From the NCBI GenBank assembly GCA_041591915.1, contig JBFHRB010000091.1, forward strand, positions 1-11,847: 11,847 nt of DNA, given 5' to 3'. Source of the stretch: JBFHRB01 sp041591915. GTDB lineage: Bacteria > Actinomycetota > Nitriliruptoria > Nitriliruptorales > Nitriliruptoraceae. Shown here piece by piece: positions 6,297-11,847 of this stretch (its first letter is position 1; each line of letters starts with the position of its first letter). A program made the position numbers and the translations under genes. Under the pieces are notes generated by a model. It was given only the letters and a program-made list of their open reading frames with translations, ran no database searches and had not been told where the DNA came from.

Positions 6297-8678
6297 CTAC
6301 GCCACGTGCCGCGTGACGCGCGAGGTCGTGGACTCCTTGGTGACCTCGAAGCGGACCGGGATCCGCTCGGCGAGATCGCGGACGTGGGTCACGATGCCGA
6401 CCATCCGGCGCGACCCCAGCTCCTCGATCGCGGAGGCGACGACGTCGAGGGTGTCCGGGTCGAGCGTGCCGAACCCCTCGTCCAGGAAGAGGGCGTCGAG
6501 GCGGGCCCCGCCGTTGGCGGCCATGTCGGCGACGCGCTCGGAGAGCGCCAGCGCCAGCGACAGCGAGGCGAGGAAGGTCTCGCCGCCCGACAGGGTCTTC
6601 GCGTTGCGCTTCTCGCCGGCGTTGCGGTGGTCGATGACCAGGAAGTTGTTGTTGCTGTCGAGGTCGAGGGTGTAGGCACCGTTGGACAGGTCGCTCAGCA
6701 GGCCCGATGCGCCCTGCACGAGGCCTCCCAGCGCCCGGGTCATCAGCCACTTCTCGAACTTGTTGGCCTTGAGGTGCTCGCCGAGCTCCTTGGCGACGCG
6801 GCTGGTCCTGGTCGCCGCGTCGACGCGGTCGCGGAGCTCGGCCGCGCGCTCGCGTGCCTGCTCCAGCGCCTTGACCTGCTGCTCGGCGTGGGCGATCGCC
6901 TGCACGACGTCGTCCCGCGGATCCTGGGCCACGGCCGGTACGCCGGCCTCCGTGGCAGCCGCGCGTAGCTCCTCCTGGATGCGCCTGCCGGTCTCGAGGG
7001 CGGTCTCGGCCCGTTCGCTCGCCGCCTTGGCGGCATCCCGGTGCGCCGGCACCTGCACGGCGGCCCACTCGGCGAGCGCGTCCCATGCCGCGACGAGGTC
7101 CTCGCGATCGGGCTGGGGTGGGTCGAGGGCAGCCACCTGCATGCGGGCCTGGTCGAGCCGCGACCACGCAGCCTTGCGCTCGTCGTCGAGGGCCGAGGAG
7201 GCCGACCGGGCGGCGCTGACCTGCTGTCGGGCTGACCGCTCGGCCCGGCGAGCCTCCTCCGCGGCGGCCTCTGCGGCGACGATCGCGTCGAGCTGCGCCT
7301 GCAGGTCCGCGAGGGGTGGCGCGCCCACGAGCAGCGCGTCGATCCTGGACCGGCGCTCCTCCAGCGTGGTCAGCCGGGACTCGATCTCGGTCCGCGCCTC
7401 GGCGGCGGCCCGGGCTGACCGGGTCGTGGCCTGCAGGTGTTGCTCGGCCTGCTGGACCGCCCGCTCGGCCTCGGCGAGGTCGTCGGGCACCTCGACGTCG
7501 AGCGGCGACTCGATGGCCCGGTCGCAGACGGGGCAGTCGTCGCCCACCTCGAGGTGGCGGGCGAGCTCCCTGGCGGTGTGGCGCTGGCGGAGGGCGTCGA
7601 GTGCCGACCGCGCCGCCGTCAGGGCGGCCTCCGCCGCCTCGGCCTCGGCGTCCGCGCCGGTGACGGCCGTCCGCCGCACCTCGGCCTCGCGTTCCAGCCG
7701 GGTCGATTCCTCCGCGAGGGTGGCCCGCTCCTCAGCCGCGCGGATGCGCTGGGTGACCTCGTCCCGGGCGGGGAGCCCGCTCCGCTGCTGCTCGGCGGCG
7801 TCGGCTGCCGCCGCAGCCTCCGTTGCGGCGCGCTCGGCCGCGTCGACCGCATCGGCCGCCTCCCTGATCCGGCCGGCGAGCTCCTCGATCCCCGCCGGCA
7901 CGCGGACCTCCTCGAGCAGCCCGACCCGCTCGAGGGCGGCCGTCTCCTCGCGGCGGGCCTCGGACCACTCGTCGCGCAACTCCTGGATCCTGGGTGCCTG
8001 CTCGTCACAGCGTGCGAGCAGGCCCCGCAGGGCGGTCTCGCGCCGGCGCCCGGCATCGAGGGCGGCGTCGCTGGCGTCGGGCATCCCGTCGAGTGCCTGC
8101 TGGGCGAGCGTGACCTCCTGGTCGGCGAGGAGCTTGCGCTCGCGGGCCATCCGCCCGACGTCCCGGTAGACCTCGAGGTCGAGCAGGGCGACGATGAGGT
8201 CGTTGCGTTCCTTCGGCTTGGCGTGCAGGAACTCGGCGAACTCGCCCTGCGGCAGGACCACGCAGCGTGTGAAGTGCTGGAACGGCAGCCCGAGCAGCTT
8301 CTCGGCGGCAGCCGTGACCTCGTCGGCACCGCTCGCCAGGGTCGCGCCGTGCGACTCGAGCCGGGCCTCCTTGGTGGTGGCCTTGTTCTCGCCGGTGAGC
8401 CGGACGACGCGGACCGCGGTGTACGGCGTGCCGCCGACCTCGAAGTCGAGGCGCACACGCGCCTCGGTCTTGCCCTTGGAGACCACGGGGGCGACGAGCC
8501 TCCGGTCGTCGTAGCGCGGGATCGACCCGTACAGCGCGAAGGTCATCCCGTCGATCACGGTGGTCTTGCCGGCCCCGGTCGCCCCGCTCAGCACGAACAG
8601 GTCGACGTCGGTGAAGTCGACCTCCACGGCGTCGCGGAACGAGCCGAAGCCCGCGAGCTCAAGCCTGGTCGGACGCAT
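6297..8678 (-). CDS. sbcC: SbcC, Rad50-like ATPase of the SbcCD complex
   Basis: This 793-aa SMC-type ATPase opens with a Walker A G-A-T-G-A-G-K-T (32-39) and a Q-loop region near F-T-R-C-V-V-L-P-Q-G-E-F. A long Ala/Glu/Arg-rich coiled coil contains the zinc hook C382-P-V-C385. The C-terminal lobe holds the ABC signature L-S-G-G-E (696-700), Walker B ending D733-E734 and the switch T-H near V-G-I-V-T-H. With SbcD it forms an ATP-driven nuclease that trims protein-blocked ends and DNA hairpins. It is shorter than the roughly 1000 aa of many SbcC proteins, mainly in the coiled-coil arms. The start chosen is the ATG whose product begins M-R-P-T-R-L-E-L-A-G-F-G. GGAGGAGG (8682-8689) sits just upstream. 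The reading frame stays open further upstream, but there it only shadows sbcD. It overlaps sbcD by 20 nt. Confidence 0.95.
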   Translation of the reverse strand: MRPTRLELAGFGSFRDAVEVDFTDVDLFVLSGATGAGKTTVIDGMTFALYGSIPRYDDRRLVAPVVSKGKTEARVRLDFEVGGTPYTAVRVVRLTGENKATTKEARLESHGATLASGADEVTAAAEKLLGLPFQHFTRCVVLPQGEFAEFLHAKPKERNDLIVALLDLEVYRDVGRMARERKLLADQEVTLAQQALDGMPDASDAALDAGRRRETALRGLLARCDEQAPRIQELRDEWSEARREETAALERVGLLEEVRVPAGIEELAGRIREAADAVDAAERAATEAAAAADAAEQQRSGLPARDEVTQRIRAAEERATLAEESTRLEREAEVRRTAVTGADAEAEAAEAALTAARSALDALRQRHTARELARHLEVGDDCPVCDRAIESPLDVEVPDDLAEAERAVQQAEQHLQATTRSARAAAEARTEIESRLTTLEERRSRIDALLVGAPPLADLQAQLDAIVAAEAAAEEARRAERSARQQVSAARSASSALDDERKAAWSRLDQARMQVAALDPPQPDREDLVAAWDALAEWAAVQVPAHRDAAKAASERAETALETGRRIQEELRAAATEAGVPAVAQDPRDDVVQAIAHAEQQVKALEQARERAAELRDRVDAATRTSRVAKELGEHLKANKFEKWLMTRALGGLVQGASGLLSDLSNGAYTLDLDSNNNFLVIDHRNAGEKRNAKTLSGGETFLASLSLALALSERVADMAANGGARLDALFLDEGFGTLDPDTLDVVASAIEELGSRRMVGIVTHVRDLAERIPVRFEVTKESTTSRVTRHVA

Positions 8679-9819
8679 ACGCCTCCTCCAGGAGCTCGTG
8701 GAACAGCATCTGCAGGTCCGGGTCGTCGACGTTGCGCTCCGCGAGGTACTCGGCGAACAGCGCCTCGGGGGACTGGCGGAGCTGGTCGGTGTCCCAGGCC
8801 TCGGACGCCTGCTCGGCCTCGACCCCGGCGATGCGTACGTCGACGGCGTTCGGCAGGAGCTCGCGGACCTCGTCGGCGAGCCCCGCGCGGCCGGGTTCGT
8901 CCAGGACCACGCGGAGGTACGCGTCCCCGAGCGGCGCGGCCGCGGCCCGGACCTGCTCGAGCGTGCCGCGCAGCGTGCGCAGTGAGCGGCCGCCGCTGAG
9001 CCGGACCTTCTCGACGGTGGCCGGCGTGCCCGGTGCGGCGTCGACGACCAGGACGTGCTTGGGCTTCTCCTCCTCGCCGAAGTCGAGCTGCAGCGGCGAG
9101 CCCGAGTACCAGACCGGTGCCGCCGCCGGGATCTGCTGGGCCTCGTGCAGGTGGCCGAGCGCGACGTAGTGCGCCGAGGCGGGGAAGACGGTCGGCGGGA
9201 CGTGGTAGTCGAAGACCGTGTGGGCGGTCCGTTCACCGCCACCCATGGCCCCGCCGACGACGGTGAGGTGCGCGAGGAGGATGTTGACCGTGTCGTCGCG
9301 GAAGCGCTGTGCCATCGCCTCGACGATCACCCGGCACCGGTCCGCGTACTTGCCCTGGTGCTCGTACCCGTCGCGTGCCATCAGGTCGTCGGCCTTGACG
9401 ATCTTCCGCTGGGACAGGAACGGGATGAGCCCGATGATCGCCGTCTCGCCCGTGCGGGTGGTGAGCTCGATGGTTCCGCCGTCGTCGGGGCGGGCGAGCT
9501 CGGAGCCGAGGTGGACCTCGGCGAGCTCGAGCAGGGGACGGACCGCCGTCCAGCGACGCGGGTTGTCGTGGTTGCCCGCGATGAGCACGACCTGGGCGCC
9601 AGCCTCGACGAGGTCCAGCAGCGCCCGGTAGACGACCTTCTCGGCGTCGGGTGACGGGGCGGCCGTGTCGAACAGGTCGCCCGCGACCAGCGCGACGTCG
9701 ACCTGCTCGCGCCGGGCGATGTCGACGATCTCGCCGAGGGCGTCCCGATGCTCGCCCAGGCGGGACCGCCCCCTGATGGTGCGCCCGACGTGCCAGTCCG
9801 AGGTGTGCAGCAGCTTCAT
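8659..9819 (-). CDS. sbcD: SbcD, Mre11-like exonuclease subunit
   Basis: This 386-aa calcineurin-like phosphoesterase has the full metal-binding motif series: D8-W-H10, G47-D48-L-F-D, G82-N83-H84-D85, H-L-T-V-V-G-G near 200, and G-H-L-H followed by Y-S-G-S-P-L-Q-L-D-F-G-E. These hold two manganese ions in the active site. The C-terminal third (about 270-386) is the capping and SbcC-contacting region. With SbcC it makes an ATP-dependent double-strand exonuclease and hairpin endonuclease. It is the first gene of the tight block sbcD-sbcC-nurA-lipoprotein and lies 63 nt downstream of adk. The ATG lacks a clear ribosome binding site and has TACCTT a few bases upstream, so a leaderless transcript is possible. 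Length and motifs are normal and the protein looks functional. Confidence 0.95.
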   Translation of the reverse strand: MKLLHTSDWHVGRTIRGRSRLGEHRDALGEIVDIARREQVDVALVAGDLFDTAAPSPDAEKVVYRALLDLVEAGAQVVLIAGNHDNPRRWTAVRPLLELAEVHLGSELARPDDGGTIELTTRTGETAIIGLIPFLSQRKIVKADDLMARDGYEHQGKYADRCRVIVEAMAQRFRDDTVNILLAHLTVVGGAMGGGERTAHTVFDYHVPPTVFPASAHYVALGHLHEAQQIPAAAPVWYSGSPLQLDFGEEEKPKHVLVVDAAPGTPATVEKVRLSGGRSLRTLRGTLEQVRAAAAPLGDAYLRVVLDEPGRAGLADEVRELLPNAVDVRIAGVEAEQASEAWDTDQLRQSPEALFAEYLAERNVDDPDLQMLFHELLEEAYASDQA

Positions 9820-9825
9820 GTCCGC

Positions 9826-9831
9826 AAGGTA
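9826..9831 (-). promoter_or_regulatory. Possible -10 box for a leaderless sbcD transcript
   Basis: On the minus strand TACCTT lies 6 nt before the sbcD ATG. That spacing places transcription initiation at or near the start codon, as in many actinobacterial leaderless mRNAs, and no Shine-Dalgarno sequence is visible here. There is no clear -35, so confidence is low. The operon could also simply read through from adk. Confidence 0.3.
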
Positions 9832-9882
9832 TCGACCGCCTGTGACACGCCGATGCAGGCGGCCCGACGTCGGCGCGGTGGC

Positions 9883-10515
9883 TCAGCCGGCGGCGGCGCG
9901 CACGCGGTCGTACACGTCCTCGGGCGTACCGCTGCCGTCGACCCGCACGAGCCTGCCCATGCCCTCGTACCGGGCGACGAGCGGGGCGGTCTCCTGGTCG
10001 TACACCTCGATGCGGTGGGCCAGGACCTCGGCCGTGTCGTCGTGGCGCTGGTAGAGCTCCTCGCCGCAGTCGTCGCAGGTGCCCTCCGTGGCCGGGGGGT
10101 GGAACTCGAGGTGGTAGACGTGGCCGTTCGCGCACACCCGACGGCCCGTCACGCGGCGCTCGAGCTCACCCGCGTCCACGTCGAGCAGGATGGCCACCTC
10201 GATGCGGTCCTCGGTCGGGCCCATGGCCTCCGCCTGCGGCATCGTCCGCGGGAAGCCGTCGAGGATGAAGCCGTTCACCGCATCGGGCTCGCCGAGCCGC
10301 TCCCGGATCAGGTCGACCACCAGCTCGTCGGGGACGAGATCGCCGGTGTTCAGCAGGCCGGCGACCTGCCGACCGAGGTCGCTGCCGGAGTCGACCGCCT
10401 TCCGGAGGAGGTCGCCGCTCGCGACGTGCGGGACGTCGATGTCGTGGGCGAGGCTCTCGGCATGGGTGCCCTTGCCGCTGGCGGGTGGCCCGAGCAACAG
10501 GATGCGGTGTCGCAC
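9883..10515 (-). CDS. adk: Adenylate kinase
   Basis: This 210-aa long-form adenylate kinase interconverts ATP plus AMP and two ADP in the cytoplasm. It has the P-loop G9-P-P-A-S-G-K-G-T17, the AMP-site S-G-D-L-L-R (33-38), D-G-F-P-R-T (86-91), and a LID domain with C128, H132 and C147-x2-C150. The LID has C-x3-H in place of the usual first C-x2-C and is one residue shorter, a variant that may still bind zinc. The GTG start is set by GGAGGT 5 nt upstream; an ATG further upstream would put the ribosome binding site inside the gene. In most bacteria adk sits next to secY and map in the ribosomal protein cluster. Here it is alone, upstream of sbcD and divergent from a small unknown gene, so it may be a second copy or a relocated one. 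Confidence 0.92.
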   Translation of the reverse strand: MRHRILLLGPPASGKGTHAESLAHDIDVPHVASGDLLRKAVDSGSDLGRQVAGLLNTGDLVPDELVVDLIRERLGEPDAVNGFILDGFPRTMPQAEAMGPTEDRIEVAILLDVDAGELERRVTGRRVCANGHVYHLEFHPPATEGTCDDCGEELYQRHDDTAEVLAHRIEVYDQETAPLVARYEGMGRLVRVDGSGTPEDVYDRVRAAAG

Positions 10516-10520
10516 GTCGC

Positions 10521-10526
10521 ACCTCC
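10521..10526 (-). promoter_or_regulatory. Ribosome binding site deciding the adk start
   Basis: GGAGGT on the minus strand lies 5 nt before the GTG at 10515. It argues against the longer in-frame start at 10542, whose extra nine residues are unlike the start of any adenylate kinase. Confidence 0.75.
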
Positions 10527-10609
10527 GTGGGTGTGCTGCCACCGTAGGCCGGGCGAGCAGCGACGCGAACGGGGCGCGCGTACCGTCGCGGCAGGGCCGA
10601 TCGGCCCGT

Positions 10610-10615
10610 GGAGGT
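10610..10615 (+). promoter_or_regulatory. Ribosome binding site deciding the start of the 102-aa protein
   Basis: GGAGGT lies 4 nt before the GTG at 10620. It overlaps the earlier GTG at 10608, which is therefore unlikely to be the start. An ATG at 10629 is a weaker alternative. Confidence 0.6.
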
Positions 10616-10619
10616 CGTC

Positions 10620-10928
10620 GTGATCGAGATGCCGGGGCTCGGGCGAGCGCTCGACACGTTCACCGGGGTCGAGTTGGCCCTCACCGAGGAGCGCGCGAAC
10701 GCGCTCGGCCGGATCGGCGACCGGCTCGAGCGCGCGATCCGTGCCTGGGAGGAGCTGCGCGACGACGAGGCGGCCTCCGAGGACGACCGCGACGAGGCGC
10801 TCTCCGAGGTCCGCGAGGCCCTGTGGATGCTGGTCGTGCAGCGCGAGTGCAGCGGGTTCCGTGGGGACAACCTGCGGCAGATCCGCGAGCACTACGACGT
10901 GCCGGAGGCCGCGATCAGGCGCTTCTGA
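10620..10928 (+). CDS. Small helical protein, possibly DUF6665-like
   Basis: This 102-aa soluble protein is almost entirely charged helix: a first helix near 17-50 rich in Glu and Arg, a Glu/Asp segment (48-64), then S-E-V-R-E-A-L-W-M-L-V-V-Q-R-E (62-76) and a final short helix after Y92-D-V-P. The pattern E-A-L-W-x-x-V-V-Q-R-E-x-x-G followed by an arginine-rich stretch and Y-D-V-P recalls the uncharacterised DUF6665 family, but this is a memory match and not firm. No catalytic residues, cysteine cluster or membrane segment are seen. It is divergent from adk across about 100 nt and converges with a membrane protein gene; its stop lies in the shared hairpin. Function is unknown. Confidence 0.6.
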   Translation: MIEMPGLGRALDTFTGVELALTEERANALGRIGDRLERAIRAWEELRDDEAASEDDRDEALSEVREALWMLVVQRECSGFRGDNLRQIREHYDVPEAAIRRF

Positions 10929-10945
10929 CCGTCGGTCAGAAGCGC
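10919..10945. terminator. Bidirectional hairpin between convergent genes
   Basis: A perfect 12-bp inverted repeat (10919-10930 with 10934-10945) surrounds a three-base GTC loop. It contains both stop codons, TGA at 10926-10928 and its mirror at 10938 to 10936. Both proteins therefore end Arg-Phe, encoded by the two arms of the same repeat. The strong stem suits a two-way transcription barrier, although neither side carries a T-tract. Confidence 0.65.
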
Positions 10946-11472
10946 GGTCGGAACTGGCTCAGCTTGCGCTGGAGCGCGTTCTCGAAGGTCCGGCCGGCCT
11001 CGCCCTTGATCCGCTGCTTCGCGCGTTGCTTGCGGCGGTTCTTCTTCTCCTGCTGCTCGGAGAGGCTCGGCGCCTGCGGCGCAGCCGGTGCCTCGGGCGC
11101 AGCCATCCCGCCGCCCGACTGCCCACCACCTGCCGACGGAGCGGCCTGGACCGTCCCGCCGTTGCCGTACGCGCCGAACTCGCCCTGCCCACCGAGCATC
11201 TGCCCGGCCGGCACGACGGTCGCTGCGACGAGCGTGTTGAAGTTGTCCTCGAGCGAGTCCACCAGCTCGTGGTGGAGCGCGATGCCGTGGCTCGCGAACG
11301 CGAGCGCCATCAGCGCGAGGGCCACCGGGATGGTCACGCGCATGGCCCCGGGTGCGTCGAGCCACGAACGGTTGACGGACTCGAAGACCTCGGCGATCGC
11401 CCAGGGGACCAGGGGGGACAGGGCGAAGACGATGGCGACGACGCCCGCGACCTTGAGGCTGCTGCGCGTCAT
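10936..11472 (-). CDS. Two-helix membrane protein with basic C-terminal tail
   Basis: This 178-aa protein has a hydrophobic helix at about 7-29 and a second at about 46-65, joined by a short loop. A Gly/Ala/Pro/Gln-rich low-complexity linker follows (about 95-137), and then a very basic tail with K-K-N-R-R-K-Q-R-A-K-Q-R (143-154). With basic residues at both ends, the termini are probably cytoplasmic and the tail could touch nucleic acid or acidic lipid. No enzyme motif is present and no family is recognised. The ATG is preceded by AGGAGG at a 6-nt spacing, so the start is good. It is divergent from the partial FtsY-like gene and converges with the 102-aa gene. GC-rich third positions match the neighbours. 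Confidence 0.65.
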   Translation of the reverse strand: MTRSSLKVAGVVAIVFALSPLVPWAIAEVFESVNRSWLDAPGAMRVTIPVALALMALAFASHGIALHHELVDSLEDNFNTLVAATVVPAGQMLGGQGEFGAYGNGGTVQAAPSAGGGQSGGGMAAPEAPAAPQAPSLSEQQEKKNRRKQRAKQRIKGEAGRTFENALQRKLSQFRPRF

Positions 11473-11597
11473 GTCCCGCCTCCTGCCTCGCGGCTATCTT
11501 CGAGCCACGCTAGCACCGCCCCTCACACGGTGGGCGGGTGTGACCCAGCGACGCCCGGCCGGGTTGGCGCCCGGCGACGGCAGGTGAGGGAGGCTCG

Positions 11598-11847
<250 letters not shown>

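Noticed and set aside
6682..8999. Long plus-strand open frames opposite sbcC and sbcD
   Set aside because: Ser/Arg/Ala-rich shadow translations of the SbcC coiled coil; no independent start signals or domains.
8679..9242. N-terminal extension of about 188 residues for SbcC
   Set aside because: It overlaps sbcD in another frame and is Arg/Ser-rich. The true start has GGAGGAGG before it and directly opens the conserved Rad50-type N-terminus.
9862..9877. A 16-base GC-rich string also found at 4940-4955, centred on CCGACGTCGG
   Set aside because: Two copies in different contexts (one intergenic, one coding) are plausible by chance at this GC content; there is no wider pattern.
11516..11537. CCGCCC and GGGCGG inverted repeat in the divergent gap
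   Set aside because: Only a six-base GC stem with a 10-base loop, within chance expectation; no T-tract and no known operator resemblance.

Overview
The window is about 11.8 kb of uniformly GC-rich DNA with dense, short-spaced genes and strongly GC-biased third codon positions. A KstR-type steroid regulator, a fused FadE34-type steroid acyl-CoA dehydrogenase, an F420-type luciferase-like oxidoreductase, a 13E12/DUF222-type HNH end and GTG starts together point to an actinomycete (Actinomycetota). The pairing of NurA with SbcCD and the isolated adk suggest a lineage outside the classical mycobacteria, perhaps Acidimicrobiia or a relative, but that placement is only inference. Both edges fall in assembly-breaking sequence (a 13E12-family gene end and a Glu-Pro hexanucleotide repeat), so the window may be one complete contig.

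Region A (1-4355), steroid catabolism. After the tail of an HNH protein comes kstR on the minus strand. It is divergent from a plus-strand pair, a 729-aa fused acyl-CoA dehydrogenase (fadE34 type) followed 31 nt later by an Rv3520c-type LLM oxidoreductase. The intergenic region carries two KstR operators 22 bp apart; the second overlaps the likely -10 box of fadE34. The expected logic is repression of the pair, and of kstR itself, until a steroid-derived acyl-CoA is present. FadE34 would then carry out a dehydrogenation in steroid side-chain beta-oxidation.

Region B (4479-4853) is a small orphan J-domain-like protein that has lost the HPD motif and ends in a CxxC module.

Region C (4850-10515), minus strand: adk, sbcD, sbcC, nurA and a small lipoprotein gene. 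sbcD and sbcC overlap by 20 nt, nurA follows after 10 nt, and the lipoprotein start codon abuts the nurA stop. SbcD (Mre11-like nuclease), SbcC (Rad50-like ATPase) and NurA (5'-3' nuclease family) form a double-strand-break end-processing set, with no HerA helicase in view.

Region D (10620-11847): a 102-aa unrecognised helical protein divergent from adk, a two-helix membrane protein convergent with it across a perfect 12-bp hairpin, and a partial gene with one membrane helix and a long Glu-Pro linker that could be the N-terminus of FtsY.

No tRNA, rRNA, CRISPR array, insertion sequence or attachment site was seen. No gene-free stretch exceeds about 125 nt. No wholly new system stands out. The best leads are the KstR operator and operon architecture, the HerA-less NurA-SbcCD-lipoprotein operon, and the HPD-less J protein.
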